A DNA stretch of 64,000 bases from Spirosoma telluris. Lineage in GTDB: Bacteria > Bacteroidota > Bacteroidia > Cytophagales > Spirosomataceae. A program made the translations under genes and the position numbers. The notes below the pieces were generated by a model. The model saw nothing but the letters and a program-made list of their open reading frames with translations. It did not search any database and was not told the DNA's origin. Shown here piece by piece: positions 10,089 to 19,607 of the stretch. The stretch lies in NCBI GenBank assembly GCA_003259005.1, contig QLII01000001.1:1488001-1552000 (forward strand), written 5' to 3'. The stretch's first letter is position 1, and the number at the start of each line of letters is the position of its first letter.

Positions 10089-11579
10089 ATGGGAAAACCT
10101 ACCGGATTTTTAGAATTTACGCGCGAGCTACCCAAAAAGCGCGACCCGCAACAGCGGATTCACGATTACAAGGAAATTGAAATGCCGCATTCGGAGCAGG
10201 ACTCCCAGAGGCAGGCCGCTCGTTGTATGGATTGCGGTACGCCGTTCTGCCACAGCGGTTGCCCTCTTGGCAACATTATTCCTGAATTCAATGATGCAGT
10301 TTATGAACAGAACTGGGCGTATGCCTACGAGATCCTGAGTTCGACCAATAACTTCCCGGAGTTTACAGGCCGTATCTGCCCTGCTCCCTGCGAAGCTTCG
10401 TGCGTACTCGGTATCAACAAACCGCCCGTTGCCATTGAGTTTATTGAAAAGTCGATTGCCGAAGTGGCCTTTGAGCATGGGTACATCACCCCAAAACCAC
10501 CGAAAGTACGGACAGGCAAACAGGTAGCTGTTGTCGGTTCTGGTCCGGCTGGACTGGCCGCAGCAGCGCAACTCAATAAAGCAGGTCATACGGTAACGCT
10601 TTTCGAACGGGCCGATCAGATTGGTGGCTTACTACGTTACGGTATTCCTGATTTCAAACTCGAAAAGTGGACCATCGACCGCCGTCTGGCTGTCATGGAA
10701 GCCGAGGGCGTTACATTCAAAACGGGCGTTAATGTAGGGGTTGACCTGAAAGCGAAGGATCTCTTAGCTGATTTCGATCTGGTTATGCTTACTGGTGGCT
10801 CAACCGTACCTCGTGATCTCCCCATTCCTGGACGCGATCTGAAAGGAATTTATCCAGCCATGGAATTCCTGAGCCAGCAAAACAAGCGCAACGCGAATAT
10901 TCCGGTAAAGGTTGACCATCGGGGTGAAGTCTATGGCGACGGTGAGTTGTTGGCAACTGGTAAAAACGTAGTTGTCATCGGCGGTGGTGATACGGGTTCT
11001 GACTGTGTGGGAACCTCCAACCGGCATGGCGCTACCAGCGTAACCCAGATTGAGCTGATGCCAATGCCCCCTAAAGACCGGGCCGAAAGCACTCCCTGGC
11101 CTAATTGGCCTATGATGCTCCGTACCAGCACCTCGCATGAAGAAGGCTGCGACCGGCATTGGTCTATCAATACCAAAGAATTTATTGGTGACGAGAATGG
11201 CAACCTAAAAGCGCTACGTATCGTAGACTTAACCTGGAAAAACGAAAATGGCCGTATGCAGATGGTCGAACTTCCGGGTTCGGAACGTGACGTTCCCTGC
11301 GAACTGGCGCTATTGGCTGCCGGCTTCTTACATCCGCAACACAACGGGCTGTTAGACGACCTCGGCCTGGAGTATGACGAGCGTGGAAACGTAAAAGCTA
11401 CCAATTATCAGACAACGACCAATCCTAAGGTATTCGCAGCTGGCGATATGCGCCGGGGTCAATCACTAGTCGTGTGGGCTATCTCGGAAGGCCGAGAAGC
11501 CGCCCGTGCCGCCGATCTTTACCTAATGGGCGAAAGCATGCTTGAAGCCAAAGCGGTTTCGATGATCGCAGTTGAGTAA
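10089..11579 (+). CDS. gltD: Glutamate synthase small subunit
   Basis: A 496-residue FAD and Fe-S protein that oxidises NAD(P)H and feeds electrons to GltB. N-terminal cysteine groups CMDCGTPFC, SGCPLGN and ICPAPCEASC bind two 4Fe-4S clusters. VVGSGPAGLAAA near residue 145 is the FAD dinucleotide fold. VIGGGDTGSDC near residue 298 is the nucleotide-binding site. VFAAGDMRRGQSLVVWAISEGR near the end is the conserved FAD-contact segment. The gene is intact. Confidence 0.96.
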   Translation: MGKPTGFLEFTRELPKKRDPQQRIHDYKEIEMPHSEQDSQRQAARCMDCGTPFCHSGCPLGNIIPEFNDAVYEQNWAYAYEILSSTNNFPEFTGRICPAPCEASCVLGINKPPVAIEFIEKSIAEVAFEHGYITPKPPKVRTGKQVAVVGSGPAGLAAAAQLNKAGHTVTLFERADQIGGLLRYGIPDFKLEKWTIDRRLAVMEAEGVTFKTGVNVGVDLKAKDLLADFDLVMLTGGSTVPRDLPIPGRDLKGIYPAMEFLSQQNKRNANIPVKVDHRGEVYGDGELLATGKNVVVIGGGDTGSDCVGTSNRHGATSVTQIELMPMPPKDRAESTPWPNWPMMLRTSTSHEEGCDRHWSINTKEFIGDENGNLKALRIVDLTWKNENGRMQMVELPGSERDVPCELALLAAGFLHPQHNGLLDDLGLEYDERGNVKATNYQTTTNPKVFAAGDMRRGQSLVVWAISEGREAARAADLYLMGESMLEAKAVSMIAVE

Positions 11580-11590
11580 AAACTGATTTT

Positions 11591-11640
11591 ATTACTAAAA
11601 AAGCCTACCCACTGCACAGTGGGTAGGCTTTTTTAGTAAT
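11591..11640. terminator. Long perfect terminator hairpin after gltD
   Basis: Two 24-base arms pair perfectly around a 2-base loop. The stem core is GCCTACCCACTG, flanked by A and T runs on both sides. It therefore has the form of a bidirectional rho-independent terminator between gltD and the converging lipoprotein gene. Confidence 0.9.
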
Positions 11641-11697
11641 CCATTGTGATCTGTATGAAGATAGGCACACCGCAAACATGGACAAACGTTTGAGCGT

Positions 11698-12237
11698 TTA
11701 CTTTACCTTCACAATCTCCCCAAAGTAGTTCATAAACAGCGTGTAATCCATCGTCTTTTTACTGTCTGGTTCCAGCAGGTGCATGGTCAGGGTAATGTAT
11801 CGTTGCCCGTTGAAGGTCGGCTTATAGATGACCTTTTGCAGGATGGATTTATTGATAGCGTCGTCAGTTTTGGTAAAGTACAGCAGATCGTCTTTGAGCA
11901 ACGTCCGTTTAAATAGCTGGCTTCCCGATTTTTTCGTTGCCATCACCGTAATGGTATTATTAAAGTAGCAACTGTTGGCAGATTGGGTTGAACTGCTGTC
12001 CTGGTTCAGGGTCAATGTAACCTTGATTGACTTCCCGGACTCCTGATACACATCTGCTTTGCCTAAATTCTTGGCGTCAACAACTGACTGGCAGTTGCTG
12101 GGTTTAGGGGCAGATGCTGACGTCGTTGAATCAGTGGTTGGGGTACTGGATTTAGCGGTGTTGTCGTGTGCCTTTTCAGTTTGACCACAACCGATTAGCA
12201 GAGCGAGAGAAACTAGAAGCAGAAAAGCGTTTTTCAT
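11698..12237 (-). CDS. Lipoprotein of unknown function
   Basis: A 179-residue lipoprotein. The signal sequence ends in the lipobox LLIGC (Cys17). A Ser/Thr/Pro-rich linker follows (about residues 25-47), then a compact domain with beta-strand character ending in MNYFGEIVKVK. That ending resembles Bacteroidota DUF4738-type lipoproteins, but I am not sure. Cysteines near residues 49 and 89 could form a disulfide. It is divergent from the ABC transporter. Confidence 0.75.
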   Translation of the reverse strand: MKNAFLLLVSLALLIGCGQTEKAHDNTAKSSTPTTDSTTSASAPKPSNCQSVVDAKNLGKADVYQESGKSIKVTLTLNQDSSSTQSANSCYFNNTITVMATKKSGSQLFKRTLLKDDLLYFTKTDDAINKSILQKVIYKPTFNGQRYITLTMHLLEPDSKKTMDYTLFMNYFGEIVKVK

Positions 12238-12262
12238 GAAGTAAAGAGCTTAATCGAACCGG

Positions 12263-12322
12263 CGCAAAGGTATCGCAAAGACCGCAAAGAAGTATTACCC
12301 GGCAAACTTTGCGCGCTTTGCG
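12263..12322. repeat. CGCAAAG repeat array with inverted copies
   Basis: Three CGCAAAG units on the left (12263, 12274 and 12283) face two CTTTGCG units on the right (12307 and 12316). The 9-base spacing is the same on both sides, so 12274-12289 can pair with 12307-12322 with two mismatches. It lies in the divergent gap between the lipoprotein and the ABC transporter. Confidence 0.6.
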
Positions 12323-12430
12323 GGTAACTTTATTGACCCAAAATGCTCCTTTTTGTGTTGTCTTAAGGAAGACAGGCCGCTAGTTAATACGGCTGATTCA
12401 TCAACATCTTTCTCTATCACCAACTCATTT

Positions 12431-14202
12431 ATGCAATTACTTTACAGCTATTTACGGCGTTATTGGGGCCTGTTGGCCCTTGCGCTGATACTCGCAGCTA
12501 TCAATCAGATTTTCTCGCTGCTTGATCCATATATTTTTCGAAAAATTATTGACCAGTACGTCGTTAAGCCTGGCGGTACCCTGCGCCCCTTAGGGTTCTG
12601 GGGCTTCCTGAAAAATGGCGCGGGTCTCCTGATTTTACAGGCGCTCGGTGTGGCCATGGTGAGCCGAATCGCCAAGAACTTTCAGGATTATTACGTTAAC
12701 GTGATTACCCAGCGACTGGGCGCAAAATTGTATACCGATGGTCTTCGCCATTCACTCGAACTACCCTATCAGGTCTTTGAAGATCAGCGGTCGGGTGAGA
12801 CACTGGGCAAGCTGCAAAAAGTGCGCTCTGATGTTGAAAAGCTCATCCAATCGTTTGTAAATGTGCTGTTTACATCGGTCGTAGGGATTGTCTTCGTGAT
12901 GTGGTATGCTGCTACGGTCTACTGGCCAATTGCTCCGGCTTATTTCCTGACTATTCCCTTACTGGGTTTTGTCAGCTCGCTTTTAAGCAAAAAAATCAAA
13001 ACCGTTCAGAAAACAATTGTCGCCGAAACAACTGCACTGGCCGGTTCAACGACCGAGAGTCTGCGTAATATTGAATTGGTAAAAAGCCTCGGCCTCGCCC
13101 AGCAGGAAACCGAACGCCTAAATGCCACGACCGAGAAAATACTAAAACTCGAACTTAAAAAAGTACGCTATATTCGGTCGTTATCCTTCATTCAGGGAAC
13201 GTTTGTGAATTTACTTCGCAATGCCATCATGCTGCTTATGCTGTTTCTGGTCGTGCAGGAACGCATCACAGTGGGTGAGTTTTTCTCTCTGTTCATCTAC
13301 TCCTTCGCCATTTTTGGCCCATTGCAGGAATTAGGAAATATCATCAATGTCTATCGCGAAACGGAAGCATCGCTGGCTAATTTTCAGCAGATTCTGGATA
13401 CACCCCGCGATGTACAACCAACTCATCCACAACCAGTTGAATCGCTCAAAACACTGGCTTTCGAGGATGTCCGTTTTAAACATCTAACCGCCGACAAACC
13501 GGCCCTCGATGGCATTTCATTCGACGCACAGGTTGGTGAGACAGTTGCGTTTGTGGGTCCAAGCGGCTCCGGAAAAACGACGCTTGTGAAGCTGCTGGTT
13601 GGGTTATATAAGCCACTCAATGGACAGATACTGTATAATGGCATTCCGGCTCGGAGGTAAACCTAGACGAGTTGCGGGAACAAATCGGCTTTGTAACGCA
13701 GGATACGCAGCTTTTTGCCGGAACCATCCGTGAGAACCTGCGCTTTGTGGCACCCAATGCGACCGATGCCGAATGCCTGACAGCACTCCATCAGGCAGCC
13801 GCCGATTCGCTGCTGGCCCGTGCTCCGCAGGGGCTCGACACGGTCATTGGCGAAGGGGGAGTGAAAGTATCCGGCGGTGAAAAACAACGACTGAGCATTG
13901 CCCGTGCATTACTCAGAAAACCAGCTCTATTGGTATTCGATGAAGCGACTTCGGCACTGGATTCGCTAACCGAAGAAGAAATTGGTCGGACGGTTCGAGA
14001 CTTATCCGGCTCACGGCGCCATATCACGATCCTGATTGCCCACCGACTGAGTACCATTCTCCATGCCGACCGGATTTTTGTTTTGGAGCAGGGGCATGTC
14101 GTTGAGCAGGGCCGCCATAGCGAATTGTTGGCCCAAAAGGGGCTATATTATGCCATGTGGCGACAACAAATTGGGGAGCGCAAAGAGCTGGTGGCCGTTT
14201 GA
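12431..14202 (+). CDS. ABC transporter with fused membrane and ATPase domains (one frame break)
   Basis: A type I exporter half-transporter, about 590 residues after repair. The six-helix membrane domain covers roughly residues 1-310. The ATPase domain follows with Walker A GPSGSGKTT, Q-loop VTQDTQLFAGT, signature VSGGEKQR, Walker B LLVFDEATSALD and H-loop IAHRLS. It probably works as a homodimer exporting lipid, peptide or drug; the substrate is not visible. The break is at 13653-13654, where one extra G gives ARE-VNLDELREQIG. I prefer the ATG at 12431, which begins the first membrane helix, over the TTG at 12353. Confidence 0.9.
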
Positions 14203-14254
14203 GCAGTAAAAATACCCCATCTTTCACGTCAATTTACAACCAACTTTCCTACCT

Positions 14255-15670
14255 ATGTTACGCTATACCCTTAGTGCAGCTTTCGTTTCGGTGTTTTTGC
14301 TCAGTAGCTTTTTCATTGAGAACGAACCTGCTCCAAATCCAGGCGCAGCAAAAACCGCCAGGGAAAACTACCAAACGTATTGCTCCTCCTGCCACGGCGA
14401 AAAAGTAGAAGCCTTTGTTGACCGCAAATGGAAACATGGTAATTCAAAAAGCGACCTGATAACTAGTATTTCAGGCGGTTATCCTGATTTGGGTATGCCG
14501 ACCTGGAAAGCGACCCTGAGCGCAACTGAAATCGATCAACTGGCTGACTTAATTCTAGAAAGCCTGAAAAATGTTGATCAGTATAAGTTTACCAGCAAGC
14601 CTACATCAAACGTTTTTTCGTCTGATGGACAGACGGTTAAACTAGATACGGTTGCTACTGGGCTTGGTTCGCCCTGGGGATTGGCCTTCCTACCTAACAA
14701 TGAACTGTTAATTACAGACCGCTCCGGCGATATCTACCGGGTAGATCAAAGCCGTCACAAAACCAAAGTTTCGGGTGGCCCAACGGTTCTGGCCGAAGGA
14801 CAGGGAGGATTACTGGACGTTGTTTTGCATCCTGATTTTGCGAAGAATCAATTCGTTTACTTATCGTATTCAGCCGTAAAGAACGAGGGCGATCAGAAAC
14901 TTTCGACAACAGCCATCATGCGGGCCAGGCTAGCAGGCAACGCACTGACCGATCAGAAGGTTATATTCGAAGCGCTTCCGTACGCTAAAACTCGCCACCA
15001 TTATGGCTCGCGGATGGCGTTCGATAAAAAGGGGTACTTGTTTGTCTCTGTCGGTGAGCGGGGAAATGAAAAAGAGAATCCGCAGTCGATTGCCAATGAT
15101 TTAGGGAAAATTCACCGGCTGTACGAGGATGGCCGGATTCCGGAAGATAATCCATTTGTGAACGATAAAAGTGCTCATGCATCTATTTATTCCTACGGCC
15201 ACCGTAATCCGCAGGGAATGCTACTAAATCAGGCAACGGGCGAAATCTGGACGACAGAACACGGTCCTCGTGGGGGCGACGAGCTGAACATCATCAAAAA
15301 AGGAGCGAACTATGGCTGGCCAGTCATTTGCTACGGCATCAATTATGACGGCAAGCCTATCACGAATCTATCGGCCAAAGAGGGTATGGAGCAGCCGCTT
15401 ACGTACTGGCTTCCTTCTATTGCGCCGTCGGGAATGACCTTCGTAGAGAGTGCAAAGTATCCCGGCTGGAAAGGGAATTTGCTTATTGGTTCCCTCCGAT
15501 TCCAATACCTCAACCGCTGCGTAATGAATGGCAATAAGGTGGTGAAACAGGAAAATCTGTTAAAAAATATTGGTCGCCTTCGTAATGTCAAACTAGGGCC
15601 CGACGGTTACCTGTATGTATCGGTAGAAGATCCAGGTTATGTATTCAAATTAATGCCGGTAAATCAGTAA
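14255..15670 (+). CDS. Cytochrome c domain fused to PQQ-type sugar dehydrogenase
   Basis: A 471-residue exported protein. After a signal segment comes a small cytochrome c domain with the heme site CSSCH near residue 46. From about residue 120 a six-bladed beta-propeller of the glucose/sorbosone dehydrogenase family follows (GLGSPWGLAFLP, GEGGLLDV-like GQGGLLDVVLHP, GHRNPQG, TEHGPRGGDELN, NYGWPV). It probably oxidises aldose sugars in the periplasm and passes electrons to its own heme domain. This resembles the soluble Asd/YliI type with an added N-terminal heme. The gene is intact and has its own terminator. Confidence 0.87.
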   Translation: MLRYTLSAAFVSVFLLSSFFIENEPAPNPGAAKTARENYQTYCSSCHGEKVEAFVDRKWKHGNSKSDLITSISGGYPDLGMPTWKATLSATEIDQLADLILESLKNVDQYKFTSKPTSNVFSSDGQTVKLDTVATGLGSPWGLAFLPNNELLITDRSGDIYRVDQSRHKTKVSGGPTVLAEGQGGLLDVVLHPDFAKNQFVYLSYSAVKNEGDQKLSTTAIMRARLAGNALTDQKVIFEALPYAKTRHHYGSRMAFDKKGYLFVSVGERGNEKENPQSIANDLGKIHRLYEDGRIPEDNPFVNDKSAHASIYSYGHRNPQGMLLNQATGEIWTTEHGPRGGDELNIIKKGANYGWPVICYGINYDGKPITNLSAKEGMEQPLTYWLPSIAPSGMTFVESAKYPGWKGNLLIGSLRFQYLNRCVMNGNKVVKQENLLKNIGRLRNVKLGPDGYLYVSVEDPGYVFKLMPVNQ

Positions 15671-15688
15671 TTTAGCTTTGTAAACGCC

Positions 15689-15725
15689 AAAGCCGTCGGG
15701 TAGAAATGCCCGGCGGCTTTTTTTA
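15689..15725 (+). terminator. Intrinsic terminator after the sugar dehydrogenase
   Basis: AAAGCCGTCGGG pairs with CCCGGCGGCTTT (one G-T pair) around an 8-base loop, followed by a T run. Confidence 0.8.
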
Positions 15726-15810
15726 TGTATGAAACTGAGCTTTGAAGAGATACCCGCCTAGGGGTTGCTCCTCAATGGCTGCACCTCCAAAAACGATAGC
15801 TGGCAAACCT

Positions 15811-15837
15811 TAAATTTGTACAATTAGTTAACTAATT
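15811..15837 (+). promoter_or_regulatory. Promoter and palindromic operator candidate for the histidine kinase
   Basis: TAAATTTG at 15811-15818 fits the -7 consensus TAnnTTTG; the -33 side is weak. The 16-base perfect palindrome AATTAGTTAACTAATT at 15822-15837 would cover the transcription start, a good place for a repressor. The regulator is unknown. Confidence 0.45.
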
Positions 15838-15862
15838 TGAAAAGTAATGTACAACTTATTTC

Positions 15863-17446
15863 ATGGATCAAGCAAATTCATCCAGCTATCTTAATACCGA
15901 ACGACTTCAGTCACCGGAAGCAATCCGGCTGGCCCTTGCTGCGTATGATGCATCGTTGAACAGTATTATTTCGATGGTTGCTATTCGGGATAACAACGGA
16001 AAAGTCATAGACTTTTTGATGCAAACGGCTAACCAGGCCGTTGAGCAAAGCCTGTCCATATCACCTGATCAACTAATTGGGCAGCGCATGGTTGATCTAT
16101 TTCCTGGCAATATCGAATCCGGCTTATTTGCGCTGTATGAGCGTGTAGTCGAAACCGGCCAGGCCGAACGAACTACGCTGCACTATTCAGATGCGAATGT
16201 ACCAGATGCCTGGTTTGATGTATCGGCAGTTCGATCAGAACCGGACCATTTGGTTGTGACATTCATGAATATCACCGCCAGCAAACAGGCAGAACTGGAA
16301 GTAAAACGCCAGGCAGACCTACTTCAAACCGTACTTGATCATACCCAAACTGCCATTTCGCAACATGAAGCCATACGCGACAGAGCTGGAAAAATCATTG
16401 ATTTTCGAACGTTACTGGCCAATCGGCAGGCGATTCGTATGTGGGGTGAGTTGGCCGAACCAATTCTGACAAAAACCTTTTTTGACATTGCAACACCCGA
16501 TCAGCAACTCAACGACTTCCCCAAATACGTTCGTGTTGTTGAAACCGGAGAGCCTGATCTGAGCGAATTTAATATTGGTGATCAATGGTGGCTTCGCCTA
16601 ACGGCCAAGTCGGGCGATGGGGTTGTTATTTCGAATATCGATATTTCGGAAAACCGACGGTACCGCCAACAGATCGAAGCCACTAATGTCGAGCTGAAAC
16701 GATCAAACGAAAACCTGCAATCGTTCGCCTACATTGCCAGCCACGACTTGCAGGAGCCACTCCGCAAAATCATGGCGTTTGGGGATATGCTTAACGAACG
16801 CTTCGCACCCGTGCTTGGCACCGAAGGTCTTGAGATGCTTGCTCGTATGCAATCGGCAGCCGAACGCATGTCGGTACTCATCCGGGATTTGCTCGACTAC
16901 TCAAAGATATGGTCACAACGCGATATGTTTCGGTCATTTTCACTGACTAAGCTGATTGAGGATATCTCTGAAGATCTCTGGCATCCCATTCAACAGACAA
17001 ATGCGCGTATCGAAATTGGTGTCGGAACACCTTTACCTGATCTAATTGGCGACCGGGCTCAGTTACGCCAATTATTTCAAAATCTTTTATCCAATGCGCT
17101 GAAGTTTCACCAAACCGATTCGGCAGGTAACCCGCTCCCGCCCTTGATCCAGGTAGCAGCCGCTCAGGTTTCGGACTTACATTTACCCGATACAATCAGG
17201 CAGGATTTACGGACTAATCAAACATACTGGGCAATTAGTATTTCTGACAATGGTATTGGCTTTGAGCAAAAGTATGCGGACCAGATATTTCAGGTTTTCC
17301 AGCGATTGCACAGCCGAAAAAAGTTTGGGGGAACAGGGATTGGCTTAGCCGTTGTCAAAAAAGTGATCGAACAACACGACGGTGCTATTCAGGTTGATAG
17401 TGAGGTCAATAAAGGCACAACGTTCACGGTTTATCTGCCTGCCTGA
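15863..17446 (+). CDS. Soluble PAS-domain sensor histidine kinase
   Basis: A 527-residue kinase without membrane segments. Two PAS-like domains lie at about 25-145 and 150-265. The HisKA helix has phospho-acceptor His294 in ASHDLQEPL. The ATPase domain shows the N box with Asn411 (NLLSNALKF), G1 DNGIGFE (Asp462) and G2 GGTGIGLAVV. This is the phytochrome-like HWE/PAS kinase style common in Cytophagales. No response regulator lies next to it, so its partner is elsewhere. The input signal is unknown. Confidence 0.9.
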   Translation: MDQANSSSYLNTERLQSPEAIRLALAAYDASLNSIISMVAIRDNNGKVIDFLMQTANQAVEQSLSISPDQLIGQRMVDLFPGNIESGLFALYERVVETGQAERTTLHYSDANVPDAWFDVSAVRSEPDHLVVTFMNITASKQAELEVKRQADLLQTVLDHTQTAISQHEAIRDRAGKIIDFRTLLANRQAIRMWGELAEPILTKTFFDIATPDQQLNDFPKYVRVVETGEPDLSEFNIGDQWWLRLTAKSGDGVVISNIDISENRRYRQQIEATNVELKRSNENLQSFAYIASHDLQEPLRKIMAFGDMLNERFAPVLGTEGLEMLARMQSAAERMSVLIRDLLDYSKIWSQRDMFRSFSLTKLIEDISEDLWHPIQQTNARIEIGVGTPLPDLIGDRAQLRQLFQNLLSNALKFHQTDSAGNPLPPLIQVAAAQVSDLHLPDTIRQDLRTNQTYWAISISDNGIGFEQKYADQIFQVFQRLHSRKKFGGTGIGLAVVKKVIEQHDGAIQVDSEVNKGTTFTVYLPA

Positions 17447-17582
17447 TTAGTCGAGAAAATGTATGGCTAATCGCGCACTAATGTATGGCTTAACAGATCG
17501 CTCCTTATTATTGGGATTCAGTTACTGCGACTTGGCAAGCCGAAAGCAAGCCTGACATTGGCGTAAAGGCAACGTTGTACAC

Positions 17583-17622
17583 AAAAAAAAGGCCACTGTA
17601 GATTTCCAGATCGGCCTTTTTT
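17583..17622 (+). terminator. Probable terminator after the histidine kinase
   Basis: AAAAAAGGCC at the left pairs with GGCCTTTTTT at the right across an 18-base loop, ending in a T run. The loop is long, so the call is moderate. Confidence 0.55.
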
Positions 17623-17676
17623 CGTTTACAACGTTTTTATCTTATTTAGGGTCATGACACAAAACGCCCTTATCTC

Positions 17677-18084
17677 ATGACTAAACTCTTCCTATTTTTC
17701 ACGCTCGGTGTGGTGTTATCAGGTTGTCAAAAAGAGACAGCTATTCCTGATGATGGAACATTAGCAGGCCGCTTTCGGCTGGAAATTGACCCCCTTCGCT
17801 GTTCCCTTCCGACCACCCAACGCCTATCCATTCAGGCCACAAGTGCAGATACATACCGCTTCGACTACGATCGCTTTGGTCTGGGAACCTATCAACTAAC
17901 CGGTATTAAAGCGGTTAAAAGCAGCGCAACGAAATACGATCTAACGCTGGATGATCAGCCAATTGGCCAGTATGCGTTTGAGGAATTGCGAACTCTGAAT
18001 GGCACACAGAAAAAATGGGTGTTACTGGTTAATCATGGAGCTGGTCAACCCGATGGCCTGGAGTTTATGGGAGTGAAAGAGTAG
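17677..18084 (+). CDS. Small lipoprotein of unknown function
   Basis: A 135-residue lipoprotein with lipobox VLSGC (Cys17). The mature part has alternating beta-strand-like segments (RFRLEIDP, YRFDYDRFG, YDLTLDD) and no known motif. It converges with creD; the two stop codons are only a few bases apart. No function can be assigned. Confidence 0.7.
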   Translation: MTKLFLFFTLGVVLSGCQKETAIPDDGTLAGRFRLEIDPLRCSLPTTQRLSIQATSADTYRFDYDRFGLGTYQLTGIKAVKSSATKYDLTLDDQPIGQYAFEELRTLNGTQKKWVLLVNHGAGQPDGLEFMGVKE

Positions 18085-18087
18085 CCT

Positions 18088-19467
18088 TCAGGCACTGATT
18101 TCCTCCGTTTCATACGCTCGGTACCAGTCTACATGGCGGGTCAGATACATGATACTCCCTAAAATGAGCAGAAGCCCAAAGCTTCCTAACAGGAGCGAAT
18201 AATCTTCCAGTTGAAGCAGTGAATAGAAAAACCCGTAGAGCAAAGCCAGCACGACACTAAACAGGATGGTCAGACGAAGGTTCCTGAAGACGTACCGAAC
18301 ATAGGCCGTTATCAGGGCCAGAATAATGACGCTCCCGATCAGGTACGCTAAATCAAACGAGATATGTTCGGAAAACGACAGCAGCAGTAAGTAAAACAGG
18401 CAGATGGCAAATCCTACCAATAAATATTGAATCGGGTGGATGCGCCGACGGTCGAGAATCTCAATAAAGAAAAACGCCACGAACGTCAGAATAACGAATA
18501 CAATGCCATACTTGGCCGAACGCATCGTTTTCTGGTATTCGTCAACCGGCAATAATAGCTTTACGCCGAAGGTTGGCAAGCTGGCATTTTTAGTATCTGC
18601 CAATCTATCTCTCAGAAAATCACCTACCCCCTGCTGAGGAAAATTACGATTGAACTGTAGTACTTTCCAGCTAGCCCGAAAACCAGCGGCATTCACCGTC
18701 CGCTGATCGGGCAGAAATGAGCCCGTAAAGCTTGGTGTTGCCCAGGGCGATTGCAGCTGCACCCGTGTTTCTTTGCCAAAGGGAAGAAAACTCAACTGGG
18801 TACTCCCATTCAAGTTAACGGTTGTTTCGATCTCGTAGGTTTCGGCATTGAGGACAACAGGAACACTCACCCCCGACGATAGGATATCACTGCTTGGAAT
18901 ACCCGGTTCAGCCGCGAGCACCTCCTTATTGACCCGAAACGTGATGGCATCCCGAATTCCTTTCATATCGCTGATTCCCAGCGACAGAAAGGCCTTGTCC
19001 CATTGCATCACCTCGGGCGACAGGCCCATCGACGCAACGGATGGCTTCTTAAAGCGGGCCCGAATTGAAAGCTTTGTATTATAAAGCATTACTACAAAAA
19101 TGCCCCGATTGCGCTGTTCAGGCCGGACGTTTCCGTCGACTAGTAGATCGTCGGGCAGAAAATGAGCAAATTCTGTATGCCTTTCGGTCTCACCTTTTTC
19201 GGTTTTGGTAACGACCACATACGGTACAGACAGCACGGGGCCTCCAATAAGCTGCTCATCGCCCCATTTTGCGCTAACTTCAGTAACTGCCTGATCTCGC
19301 GTAGATTCCCGTTCATTAATTAGTGATTGCAGCATACCCGTTGGAATCAGTAACACCAGCACCAGTATACCAATCACAGCCATTTTCAGCATCGTTGAGG
19401 TGCGCAGCCAACGATTGATCCGATCAAATAAGGAGACAGGTGACCCAGGAGTTAAATTGTGTTCCAT
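18088..19467 (-). CDS. creD: CreD-family inner-membrane protein
   Basis: A 459-residue member of the CreD (cell envelope integrity) family. One N-terminal membrane segment (VIGILVLVLLIPTGML) precedes a large periplasmic part of about 300 residues. About five more membrane segments follow at the C-terminus. Family hallmarks include RESTRDQAVTEVSAKWG, GPVLSVPY and LPDDLLVDG. In enterobacteria creD is induced by the CreBC system, but that system is not visible here. I chose the ATG at 19467, since the longer frame to 19596 runs through an operator-like inverted repeat. Confidence 0.88.
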   Translation of the reverse strand: MEHNLTPGSPVSLFDRINRWLRTSTMLKMAVIGILVLVLLIPTGMLQSLINERESTRDQAVTEVSAKWGDEQLIGGPVLSVPYVVVTKTEKGETERHTEFAHFLPDDLLVDGNVRPEQRNRGIFVVMLYNTKLSIRARFKKPSVASMGLSPEVMQWDKAFLSLGISDMKGIRDAITFRVNKEVLAAEPGIPSSDILSSGVSVPVVLNAETYEIETTVNLNGSTQLSFLPFGKETRVQLQSPWATPSFTGSFLPDQRTVNAAGFRASWKVLQFNRNFPQQGVGDFLRDRLADTKNASLPTFGVKLLLPVDEYQKTMRSAKYGIVFVILTFVAFFFIEILDRRRIHPIQYLLVGFAICLFYLLLLSFSEHISFDLAYLIGSVIILALITAYVRYVFRNLRLTILFSVVLALLYGFFYSLLQLEDYSLLLGSFGLLLILGSIMYLTRHVDWYRAYETEEISA

Positions 19468-19484
19468 GTTTATATAATTAAAAG

Positions 19485-19503
19485 TACTTTGTAAAACAAA
19501 GTA
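19485..19503 (-). promoter_or_regulatory. Operator-like inverted repeat upstream of creD
   Basis: TACTTTG and CAAAGTA are perfect inverted halves around TAAAA, 18 bases upstream of the creD start. The position and symmetry fit a winged-helix repressor site. No regulator gene is adjacent. Confidence 0.5.
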
Positions 19504-19577
19504 AGTTAAAAGCAACTTGATTTTACAACTTTTGGGGTAAGATTTTTTTGACGGCACTAAACACGAGCCGAATCGAC

Positions 19578-19585
19578 TACTTTTG
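19578..19585 (+). promoter_or_regulatory. Promoter -7 box of pgmB
   Basis: TACTTTTG is a perfect TAnnTTTG match, 22 bases before the pgmB ATG. A TTTG at 19547-19550 lies farther upstream than is usual for a -33 box. Confidence 0.5.
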
Positions 19586-19607
19586 CGGTTTGCCAACCTG
19601 AAGCATC

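Noticed and set aside
12353..12430. Upstream TTG start for the ABC transporter
   Set aside because: It adds a Cys/Ser-rich leader not typical of exporters; the ATG at 12431 begins the first helix.
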